In this document: piece by piece, positions 7,530-13,772 of the stretch
How the letters are laid out: each line of letters begins with the position of its first letter
How positions within the stretch are numbered: position 1 is the first letter of the stretch
DNA from: Lentisphaerae bacterium GWF2_57_35
GTDB lineage: Bacteria; Verrucomicrobiota; Kiritimatiellia; CAIQIC01; GWF2-57-35
Length of the DNA stretch: 54,490 bases
Direction: 5' to 3'
NCBI GenBank assembly: GCA_001804865.1
Contig: MHBK01000030.1
Coordinates: 1 to 54,490, forward strand
Made by a program: the position numbers and the translations under genes
The notes under the pieces: model-generated
Told to the model about the DNA's origin: nothing
The model's database searches: none
Seen by the model: the letters and a program-made list of their open reading frames with translations, nothing else

Positions 7530-7787
7530 ATGCCCATGAAGAAGAACACGAACACGACGACCGCCCCGGCGGTCGATACGCCGACCCAGGAAAAGAAGCC
7601 GGACTTTTACGCCCGGTTGCTGACCAATACTCCCGCCGACAAAGCCGCCGGGATTCTTGCGGCTCTTTGCCGCCGGAAGGATTACGCGATCCGGCGCGTC
7701 ATGGCCGACCACGAGCAGGGCATCAGCTTTGATGACGCTATCAAGGCTTTGGCCCAGGTCTACAAGCACCGCGAGGCCCGGTCATGA
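7530..7787 (+). CDS. Hypothetical protein, 85 aa
   Basis: A small, charged protein with a Thr/Pro-rich N-terminus (TNTTTAPAVDTPTQ) and a predicted helical body (ADKAAGILAALCRRKDYAIRRV). AAAGGA precedes the two possible ATGs at 7530 and 7536; spacing favours 7536. It overlaps the next gene by ATGA and heads a three-gene set (7530-8400) following radC. Family not recognised. Confidence 0.6.
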   Translation: MPMKKNTNTTTAPAVDTPTQEKKPDFYARLLTNTPADKAAGILAALCRRKDYAIRRVMADHEQGISFDDAIKALAQVYKHREARS

Positions 7788-8002
7788 GTCCGTCCGAACG
7801 CGCGGAGATTGCCATTGAAGTCTTGCAGGAGGTTTTGAGCGCCCGGCAACGGGCGCTTGCTTTAAGCGTCGGCAGCTTGCCCGAAAGCTTCCTTTTCGAC
7901 GAGCAAGCCGAACGGCTGGAAGCCCAAGGGCTGGACTTCGCCAGCCTGATTCAAGAAGCCATCGAAACAATTCAGGAGCATTTTCAGGAGGTTACCCTAT
8001 GA
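7784..8002 (+). CDS. Hypothetical protein, 72 aa
   Basis: A mostly helical acidic protein (IAIEVLQEVLSARQRALAL; FASLIQEAIETIQEHFQ). It starts in ATGA overlap with the gene before it and ends overlapping the next start (7999), so it is translationally coupled on both sides. No recognisable domain. Confidence 0.6.
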   Translation: MSPSERAEIAIEVLQEVLSARQRALALSVGSLPESFLFDEQAERLEAQGLDFASLIQEAIETIQEHFQEVTL

Positions 8003-8400
8003 AAGCATTGAACAAGAACACCCAAGCCATTCTGGACCGCCTCATAGCCATCGCCAAGGCAGGCGGCGGGCATACCAAGATCGACAATGCCCCCGGTCAT
8101 TTCATGGCCGCTTGCGTGGAGATTATCGGCAAGGTTGATGGCCATAACGATTTGGTTAGCGTGGCCCACTACGGAGAGCAGAACGGGGACGCCATGCGAG
8201 ATCCTGATATCGTTTTCGAGGTAAGCGAAATCCATGCATGGCCGATTAGCTACCGGAATGACTACATGGGGATCAATAACGAGGCGGTCGAATATGACGA
8301 GAACGGAATGTTCCACGGTTGCCGCCGGAAGATGCAGGCAGACATCACCGATTGCGCCAACATGCTTTTGAGGAACATAGCCGCCCAGCAAGGCATTTAA
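7999..8400 (+). CDS. DUF6908-like protein
   Basis: A 133-residue protein carrying the block SVAHYGEQNGDAMRDPDIVFEV and a following Y-x-ND-x3-G (YRNDYMGINNE). I recognise this as the DUF6908 pattern found on plasmids and phage-like elements; no activity is known. Preceded by AGGAGG (7986-7991), overlapping the upstream stop. It is the last gene of the small operon, followed by REP-like palindromes. Confidence 0.7.
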   Translation: MKALNKNTQAILDRLIAIAKAGGGHTKIDNAPGHFMAACVEIIGKVDGHNDLVSVAHYGEQNGDAMRDPDIVFEVSEIHAWPISYRNDYMGINNEAVEYDENGMFHGCRRKMQADITDCANMLLRNIAAQQGI

Positions 8401-8408
8401 AATGATTT

Positions 8409-8572
8409 CGCCCCAGGGCTTAAAAACGCGGTTTGCTAAAATGCCTGCGGCCCTGGGGCGGGAAGCGTTCCGTTTGCCCCGTTTGGCCCTGGTGGGCCAT
8501 CACGGGGCCGCTTCATCACGGCCAGCGTTTCGCTTGCCCCGTTTGGCCGGTAGGCCATCACGGGGTCGCTGG
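8409..8572. repeat. Cluster of three REP-like palindromes
   Basis: First, a perfect 10-bp inverted repeat CGCCCCAGGG / CCCTGGGGCG (8409-8418, 8451-8460). Then two direct copies of a 48-bp unit (8465-8512 and 8525-8572, period 60) that each fold through GCCCCGT...ACGGGG and TGGCC...GGCCA. There is no T-run, so these are not simple terminators. They fill the gap between the DUF6908-like gene and the next promoter. Frames crossing them are not credible genes. Confidence 0.75.
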
Positions 8573-8610
8573 ACCTCGACCAAAGGAAGCATCCTCTGGA
8601 CTCCTGGCTT

Positions 8611-8651
8611 TTACCAAACATTACTCTATAATATGTGCATGTGTTTGGTAA
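8611..8651 (+). promoter_or_regulatory. Promoter enclosed by a 10-bp inverted repeat (operator)
   Basis: TTACCAAACA at 8611-8620 and its exact complement TGTTTGGTAA at 8642-8651 flank a TATAAT at 8627-8632. The right arm would cover the start region of the transcript, and the gene starts at 8661. This is typical of an autoregulated promoter. The first protein of the pair downstream is a candidate repressor; I see no good -35 hexamer. Confidence 0.7.
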
Positions 8652-8660
8652 GAGGTCCAT

Positions 8661-8978
8661 ATGGCTATCAGAGAACTCCTAAAAGAAGAACTGGCCAACT
8701 CGGTCCGCATGGAACGGGACTATCAACGCGAACTCGCCCGGCTGCCGCGCGGCTGCGTTGTGAAAAAACTTATACAGGGGAAGGCTTATTACTACCTGGC
8801 CTTTAGAGAAGAGGGGAAGGTCCGCTTCCAGTATCAAGGCCGGGATATGGATGTGAAGAAGATCGCCCTTCATCAGAAAGCCAAGAAGGATCGGGTTCAA
8901 TACCGGAAACTGTTGTCGGAGGTCCGGAAGCAAATCAAATTCATGCGAAAGGCTCTCCGTGCAAAACAAGCAGTATGA
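8661..8978 (+). CDS. Hypothetical coiled protein paired with nucleotidyltransferase
   Basis: A 105-residue, strongly basic protein: a helical N-terminus (LLKEELANSVRMERDYQREL), a beta-rich centre (AYYYLAFREEGKVRFQY) and a basic helical C-terminus (LLSEVRKQIKFMRKALRAK). It overlaps the next gene by 20 bp. The arrangement (small protein, then GSU2403-type nucleotidyltransferase, palindromic promoter) resembles a toxin-antitoxin pair with this as antitoxin or regulator. That role is inference. Confidence 0.6.
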   Translation: MAIRELLKEELANSVRMERDYQRELARLPRGCVVKKLIQGKAYYYLAFREEGKVRFQYQGRDMDVKKIALHQKAKKDRVQYRKLLSEVRKQIKFMRKALRAKQAV

Positions 8979-9639
8979 CCTTTGCCAAAATGTACTAAGC
9001 CGGTTGCATACGGCTGGAGTTCTCCGGCACTTGGTGCTGATCGGGAGCTGGTGTCTTGTTGTCTATCGCGAGTATTTTCGAGATGTGGGCGTCATTCACG
9101 CCGTTCGGACTCGAGATGTGGACTTTCTGGTTCCACAAACCCCGAAATTCCACGGGAAAGTTGACGTACCAGAATTGTTGAATGACTTGGGGTTTATCAC
9201 AGGCTTTCGTGGGCAGCATGGAGTTATGATGCTGGAACATCCCGAAGTCATGATTGAGTTTTTGGTCCCGGAACACAGTCGCGGAAGCGATAAGCCAAAA
9301 GATTTGCCGCAATTCGGAGTCAATGCCCAGGCGCTTCGGTTCATGGATATTGCACTGATGATGATCATTCAGCTGCCTTTCGGGGCTATCCCTGTGAATG
9401 TTCCACACCCGGCCGCTTTTGCCCTTCACAAGCTGTTGATCGTCCCTCGACGGACGAATGCCGAAAAGAAGCAGAAGGATCTGGATTCTGCCGTCCAAGT
9501 TCTCAAGTTGCTCGACAAAAAGGGCGAGCTATCTATCGCTCAGGATTTATTGGCAAAATTTCCAAAGCCGTGGAGGAAGGTGATCCTCAAGACGCTAACC
9601 GATAACCGCCAGGGCGCAATAGCGGAACAACTCACGTAA
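8959..9639 (+). CDS. GSU2403-family nucleotidyltransferase-fold protein
   Basis: A 226-residue protein with the nucleotidyltransferase signature GSWCLVVYREYF followed by TRDVDFLVP, i.e. G-S...D-x-D with Asp-Val-Asp as metal ligands. A helical C-terminal part (FALHKLLIVPRRTNAEKKQK) follows, as in the GSU2403/COG5397 family. Substrate unknown; related folds include toxin nucleotidyltransferases such as AbiEii. Start is GTG 8959 with AAAGG upstream, inside the previous gene. Followed by an intrinsic terminator at 9690. Confidence 0.8.
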   Translation: MQNKQYDLCQNVLSRLHTAGVLRHLVLIGSWCLVVYREYFRDVGVIHAVRTRDVDFLVPQTPKFHGKVDVPELLNDLGFITGFRGQHGVMMLEHPEVMIEFLVPEHSRGSDKPKDLPQFGVNAQALRFMDIALMMIIQLPFGAIPVNVPHPAAFALHKLLIVPRRTNAEKKQKDLDSAVQVLKLLDKKGELSIAQDLLAKFPKPWRKVILKTLTDNRQGAIAEQLT

Positions 9640-9689
9640 ACGAGCGATGTCTCGGCACCCCAGTCCTACCTTTTCTTTGCCGTGGGTAG

Positions 9690-9719
9690 GGCGCTCACTC
9701 CGCTGAGCGCCTTCTTTTT
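9690..9719 (+). terminator. Intrinsic terminator GGCGCTCA-N6-TGAGCGCC + T-run
   Basis: 8-bp perfect stem, 6-nt loop, then TTCTTTTT. It would end the nucleotidyltransferase transcript. The stem and its left flank (9664-9712) recur almost unchanged at 29461-29508, so this is a copy of a dispersed REP-like element used as terminator. Confidence 0.8.
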
Positions 9720-9780
9720 CTCATACGACCTGCGCAATGCCACGCTGCACCTCGCCGTCGCCGCCCGCCTCCGATATTCC

Positions 9781-9810
9781 TTGACAAAATCCATGTAAAA
9801 GAACTAAAGT
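9781..9810 (+). promoter_or_regulatory. Candidate promoter of the terminase genes
   Basis: A consensus -35 TTGACA at 9781-9786 lies about 55 bp before the small-terminase ATG. The expected -10 position (CTAAAG, 17-bp spacer) is weak. The same TTGACAAA start occurs before the other two phage transcription units (23711, 30218). Confidence 0.45.
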
Positions 9811-9840
9811 TCAGTAACGCGAAGCGAGGTTTCATTCGGT

Positions 9841-10236
9841 ATGGAAAACGGAAATCCAAATCTCTTTAAGCCCGGTTGCACGCCCGGTCCCGGACGCCCG
9901 AAAGGCGCCGTCGGAGGACGTGCCCGCATCCTTATGGCCTTGGACGAACTGCTGGGCGAGGCGGAAGAAGTCGAGGAGATGAAGGCCGCTCTCCGGACTT
10001 ATCTGCATGAGGACCGCATCAAATTCTTCAAAACCATCATCATGCCGCTGTTGCCGCAGGAGACCAAACTACGGCTTGAGGCGGATGGAGTCATCCAATG
10101 GCAATCACTTTTAGTTACACACCCCATGCCGCCCAGCTCGCCATCCACCATGAAAGATCCAAGCGATTCCGCGCGGTCTGTTGCGGCCGACGTTTCGGCA
10201 AAACCCGCTTTGCCGCCGCCGAACTCCTCGACATAG
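9841..10236 (+). CDS. Small terminase-like phage protein
   Basis: A 131-residue protein starting KPGCTPGPGRPKGA (a basic, Gly/Pro-rich DNA-binding-like tail), then helices ILMALDELLGEAEEVEEM and IKFFKTIIMPLLPQETK. Position directly before the large terminase suggests the DNA-recognition subunit. Its last ~45 codons overlap the large terminase gene in another frame and are low-complexity (PMPPSSPST), so the original stop may have been lost. Assigned by position and composition, not by a clear family match. Confidence 0.55.
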   Translation: MENGNPNLFKPGCTPGPGRPKGAVGGRARILMALDELLGEAEEVEEMKAALRTYLHEDRIKFFKTIIMPLLPQETKLRLEADGVIQWQSLLVTHPMPPSSPSTMKDPSDSARSVAADVSAKPALPPPNSST

Positions 10237-11351
10237 GCTGCGAGCGCGGCGGCCTGTTCGCCTGGATCGCGCCCACGTACTTCATTGCTGAACGCGGCGA
10301 AAGAGCTCTGACCACCATCGGCGGGGACTTCGTCCAGTTCAAAGGCCAGAATCCACGCCGGGCTTTTTTCAAAGGGGCAGGGGAGCCATCCGAAGTCCTT
10401 TTCCTCTCCGCCGACAATCCCGACACCATCCTGGGCGAAGGCTATGACGGCGTCATAGTAGACGAGGCCGCCCGGATCGAGGGCCAAGTCTGGCAGCAGT
10501 ACATCCGCCCGGCGCTGGCGGACAGGTTGGGCTGGGCTCTGTTCATCACAACGCCCAAAGGCCGTAACTGGTTTTTCGACATCCACACCCGGGGCCGCGA
10601 TCCCTCCGAGACCGAATACGCCAGCTTCACGTTTCCGAGTAATTCAAACCCCTACTTCCCACAATCCGAATGGGACGAAGCGAAACGGACCACCCCCGCA
10701 GACATCTTCCGCCAAGAATACGAAGCCGAATTCCTGGAGGACAGCGCCGGCGTCTTCCACAACATCGAACGCTGCCTTATCCCCACTGATCACTGTTCAC
10801 TGATTACTGGTCACTGCCTTATAGGTTGCGACATCGCCAAACACACCGACTTCACCGTCCTGATTGCCATGGACAGCCGCACCGGCCGCTGCTTCGACAT
10901 GGACCGCTTCAACCATCTTGACTGGCCGATCCAGAAAGATCGCATCCTGGCCTTCGCCCGCAAGCACAATGGCCGCCTGATTCTTGACGCCACCGGCGCA
11001 GGGGATCCAATCTATGACGACCTGATTCGCGTCTATCCCAACATCACCCCCTTCAAGTTCACCAACCACAGCAAGACGGAATTGATCCAGCGCCTCATCG
11101 TCTCCGTGGAACAGGCTCAAACTTCATGGCCAGTGGTTTGGGAAGTTCTGACCAATGAGATGAAGCGTTTCGAATACGCCATCTCCTCCAACGGCAGCAT
11201 CACGTACAACGCCCCATCCGGCTATCACGACGATTGTGTTATCGCTCTGGCCTTGGCAAATCGTTTCCGGACTGCGTACACGTTCACAGGATCCATGCTG
11301 CCGCTTGCACGCCAAAGCACTCAATGGCGAGGTTTTCATCGCGCCATATAA
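10098..11351 (+). CDS. Phage terminase large subunit (packaging ATPase/nuclease)
   Basis: A 417-residue protein with both domains. ATPase: Walker A CGRRFGKT (residues 29-36) and Walker B GVIVDEAA. Nuclease (RNase H-like): acidic residues in GCDIAKHTDFTVL, LDATGAGD and HDDCVIALALA. It translocates DNA into proheads and cuts it. The type (Terminase_6-like) fits the Mu-like DUF935 portal found later. Odd: about 11 residues (TDHCSLITGHC) just before the nuclease domain are encoded by a heptamer repeat (10784-10818). The enzyme is otherwise uninterrupted. The portal gene, normally next, lies 12.5 kb away. Confidence 0.92.
   Translation: MAITFSYTPHAAQLAIHHERSKRFRAVCCGRRFGKTRFAAAELLDIGCERGGLFAWIAPTYFIAERGERALTTIGGDFVQFKGQNPRRAFFKGAGEPSEVLFLSADNPDTILGEGYDGVIVDEAARIEGQVWQQYIRPALADRLGWALFITTPKGRNWFFDIHTRGRDPSETEYASFTFPSNSNPYFPQSEWDEAKRTTPADIFRQEYEAEFLEDSAGVFHNIERCLIPTDHCSLITGHCLIGCDIAKHTDFTVLIAMDSRTGRCFDMDRFNHLDWPIQKDRILAFARKHNGRLILDATGAGDPIYDDLIRVYPNITPFKFTNHSKTELIQRLIVSVEQAQTSWPVVWEVLTNEMKRFEYAISSNGSITYNAPSGYHDDCVIALALANRFRTAYTFTGSMLPLARQSTQWRGFHRAI
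10784..10818. repeat. Heptamer minirepeat inside the terminase gene
   Basis: Five consecutive 7-mers: CACTGAT, CACTGTT, CACTGAT, TACTGGT, CACTGCC. They share ACTG every 7 bases. The same family (ACTGATC, ACTGGTT, ACTGTTT) lies between DUF58 and moxR at 52221-52248. Here it is translated in frame at the ATPase-nuclease boundary. Confidence 0.85.
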
Positions 11352-11377
11352 TCCCCACTTGTTTCCTATGATAGAAC

Positions 11378-11388
11378 GGGACTGTCCC
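11378..11388. repeat. Palindrome GGGACTGTCCC at the start of the cargo block
   Basis: An 11-bp palindrome 26 bp after the terminase stop. Motifs of this form often accompany REP-associated tyrosine transposases in related bacteria (from memory). It marks the point where phage genes give way to unrelated cargo; 11352-11517 holds nothing else I recognise. Confidence 0.4.
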
Positions 11389-11517
11389 AAGCATGCAAAG
11401 TAAACCAAGAGGAATTCTTCTGAGTAGGGAATTTTCTTAGCTTATAACAGCGTCTCAGGCAATTGCGTTGACCACGTCTTTCGTCAGTCTCATAATACAT
11501 GGCCAAGAGGAGAGTCA

Positions 11518-11991
11518 ATGTTATTACCGGAAGATAGAATCCTTGGCCAAGCTCGACTTGGGATTGCGATGTTTCTCCCATTCATGATGCTCCTGTTGAC
11601 TTCCTGCGTTATCCCAGTCAAACGAAATGTGACTATTGGTGAACTGATGCGTGGGCAAGTTCTGGCCGCTGAAACAGGCCAGCCGATTCAAGGGGCTAGG
11701 ATTCACTATGAGAATGTGAAGCCTTTTGAAGCCACCTCTGACACAAACGGATATTTCGTGTTACAGCCCATTCATCTTAACCGCATATACTGGATGCCCC
11801 CGGCACCGGTTGATCCTCCTCCGTGGACATGGGATGAGTGCAAATATCGCTTGATCATTTCAGCTTCTGGTTATTTACCTAATACGTTTGAGAGGGAAAG
11901 ATATAAGCTCTTTGCTCGAACCCCGGAAGAGCTGCAGATAGGGCCGAAGGATCCTGAGTATTTTCTTTTCTACTTGAAGAAGGATAAATGA
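11518..11991 (+). CDS. Lipoprotein with carboxypeptidase-regulatory-like domain
   Basis: 157 residues. A hydrophobic stretch FLPFMMLLLTSC ends in a lipobox-like LTSC (Cys about 31), so the protein is probably lipidated and anchored. The rest resembles a CarboxypepD_reg/TonB-plug-type beta sandwich: LMRGQVLAAETGQPIQGARI, then TSDTNGYFVL. It is the first of four small membrane or exported genes (11.5-13.5 kb) on the plus strand, each separated by 25-85 bp. Function unknown. Confidence 0.65.
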   Translation: MLLPEDRILGQARLGIAMFLPFMMLLLTSCVIPVKRNVTIGELMRGQVLAAETGQPIQGARIHYENVKPFEATSDTNGYFVLQPIHLNRIYWMPPAPVDPPPWTWDECKYRLIISASGYLPNTFERERYKLFARTPEELQIGPKDPEYFLFYLKKDK

Positions 11992-12074
11992 CAAAAAGAT
12001 GAGCGAGCTCAACGGTAAGAGGAGGTGCTGATTCACTACGGGTTTCGGCAAAAGGAACAGAATACTCGGAAATC

Positions 12075-12497
12075 ATGAAATCTGATCGCAAGAAGCTAAC
12101 CAGACATCGATTTCTTAAGATTACGGTGGTTGCTCTGTCCATTCTTCTTGTTGTGGGGGGATTGGTTCATTACTTCTTTCCTCGAGCAATTCCTATGGCC
12201 TTTTGCTCCGTCCCCATCGCCCTCGCTAAAATGGCCCCTCAGACAGCCTGGACATACGGGTCCCCAATACTGCAAGGGTTCGCCGCGAAAACGCTCGCCA
12301 GCAGAATTCAACCGGGGATGCCATATGATGAAGTTTATGCTGTGTTGGGTAATGGAGCATTGCATGGGGAACGATTAAAAGGACGAAAGCCTAGAGATGG
12401 CGAGATCATCTCGTTTAACGTGCGTTCCTGGTACAATAACGGATTGGATATCACATTTACAAATGGAGTTGTAGCGTCCGTGTTTTATTACGATTGA
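12075..12497 (+). CDS. Membrane-anchored BamE/SmpA-like small protein
   Basis: 140 residues with a basic N-terminus and one transmembrane helix (about 13-35, FLKITVVALSILLVVGGLVH). A periplasmic domain follows that includes IQPGMPYDEVYAVLGNG, which resembles the helix of BamE/SmpA-type domains (x-G-M-x3-EV...LG). It ends ITFTNGVVASVFYYD, as such domains do. The similarity is short, so the family is tentative. Confidence 0.5.
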   Translation: MKSDRKKLTRHRFLKITVVALSILLVVGGLVHYFFPRAIPMAFCSVPIALAKMAPQTAWTYGSPILQGFAAKTLASRIQPGMPYDEVYAVLGNGALHGERLKGRKPRDGEIISFNVRSWYNNGLDITFTNGVVASVFYYD

Positions 12498-12545
12498 AGG
12501 GCCACGCAATTATTGTCATCGTGACAACAAGGAGATCAGGACTAA

Positions 12546-12971
12546 GTGAGCCGATTGGGGATACTCTTCAGCATCGTAGGAATAGCTCTCATCGTATGGG
12601 CTATCATGGAACGAGGTTCGGTATGGAGCAGCCGGAAGTGGCCGACAACCTCGGGAAAGATAATTTTCTCTGATATCCAGGAAACGGATCTTCTTGAGGA
12701 ACACACTTACGCTGTTGAATACGTTTATGCGGTAGGCGCTAAAAACTATTCGAATGACACCGTATCTCTCCAAAAACGTACGGATCCATCTTATCTGCGT
12801 CAAAGATATCCCAAGGGCTCCTCTGTCACGGTCCACTATGACCCTAATGATCCACACCGCGCTCTTTTGGAAACCGGATTCCCGTGGGATAATGTGACGA
12901 TCAACGGCATTGGAGTAGTCATGATTCTTCTTGGCGTGTCCATGTTGATGAACAAGGACGAGTGGGATTAA
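12546..12971 (+). CDS. DUF3592 membrane protein
   Basis: 141 residues starting at GTG 12546. Transmembrane helices at 4-22 and about 115-132 enclose a beta-rich loop with the DUF3592 pattern: WPTTSGKIIFSDI, then YAVEYVYAVGAKNYSNDTV and YPKGSSVTVHYDPNDPHRALLE. The family is widespread and uncharacterised. Confidence 0.85.
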   Translation: MSRLGILFSIVGIALIVWAIMERGSVWSSRKWPTTSGKIIFSDIQETDLLEEHTYAVEYVYAVGAKNYSNDTVSLQKRTDPSYLRQRYPKGSSVTVHYDPNDPHRALLETGFPWDNVTINGIGVVMILLGVSMLMNKDEWD

Positions 12972-12995
12972 GTACGTATTTGGCAGAAGGAAGAG

Positions 12996-13481
12996 ATGGC
13001 TACGGAGCAGAAATCTAATCTGGGATTTTGGAATAGGTTCTTTAGAGGGCCAGGGGTCATCCTTCTAGTCCCCTGGGCGATTGTGGTTTTGTTTGGTTTG
13101 CTCGTCTATTCTTTGATCATGACTTTGCTTGTCCGTGCTGTATGCCTGTTCCGTGGGCGTTACATCGTATTTGTTCATTCGAATAGTCCCGTCTGGCTCG
13201 ATTTTATCGCCAACGATATTCTTCCTCACCTTCCCGCTGACACCGTCATTCTTAATTGGTCAGACCGTCTGAAATGGAAATGGTTCTCGTTTCCTGTCCG
13301 CCTTTTCAAGCTTTATGGCGGTGATACTAATTTCAATCCCATGGGGTTGGTTTGTACAACATTTCGTGGCGTGAAAACATTTCGTTTTTGGGATGCATTC
13401 AAGGAATGCAAGCATGGCAATGAAAAACCTCTGGAAGAATTGAAGACCAATTTTTTTGCTTATATCGAGAGGACAAAATGA
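12996..13481 (+). CDS. Hypothetical membrane protein, 161 aa
   Basis: One long hydrophobic segment (about 17-50, VILLVPWAIVVLFGLLVYSLIM) is followed by a soluble domain with AD-TVILNWSDRLKWKW and FRGVKTFRFWDAF. SD-like GAAGAG precedes the ATG. No family recognised; likely co-transcribed with the three genes before it. Confidence 0.55.
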   Translation: MATEQKSNLGFWNRFFRGPGVILLVPWAIVVLFGLLVYSLIMTLLVRAVCLFRGRYIVFVHSNSPVWLDFIANDILPHLPADTVILNWSDRLKWKWFSFPVRLFKLYGGDTNFNPMGLVCTTFRGVKTFRFWDAFKECKHGNEKPLEELKTNFFAYIERTK

Positions 13482-13583
13482 ACGTAATGGGTCGTTGCAG
13501 CAATACATAGAAAGGTGAAGGGGAGCCAAGATATGGCCAAAGCCGATTGACACCGGGGCGGAAAGCGCTTAAGAGGGAATAGG

Positions 13584-13660
13584 ATGTTAAGAAAGCAGAG
13601 AATCAAAAACGAGTGGGCGGTGTATCATGCATGAGCCGAGGGGATCATGGGGAGGCGATT
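13584..13660 (+). pseudogene. N-terminal remnant of a Y1 (REP-associated) transposase
   Basis: AGAGGG and ATG 13584 begin MLRKQRIKNEWAVYH, closely resembling the start of Transposase_17/Y1 proteins (R-x-K..W-x-VYH-CMSR). The CMSR codons follow only after a frame change at about 13630. The rest of 13482-13772 holds no recognisable gene. A C-terminal remnant of the same superfamily lies at 23545, on the other side of the CsgG-like block. Confidence 0.45.
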
Positions 13661-13772
13661 GTTGAAGGCGACGGGCCTGCGCCAGCTTAGTTCGCCCAGC
13701 GGCTGGAGGCTACAACACCAGATCAGAAACGGGGAATCTGCTAATTGTCATAAGTCGTAACAAGGCTCATCC

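Noticed and set aside
8465..8572. CRISPR-like direct repeats
   Set aside because: Only two copies, each palindromic and GC-rich, spacer of 12 bp, no cas genes; REP-like instead.
8402..8806. 134-aa frame in the REP cluster upstream of 8661
   Set aside because: It crosses three palindromes and a promoter and overlaps the real gene; the translation reflects the DNA repeats.
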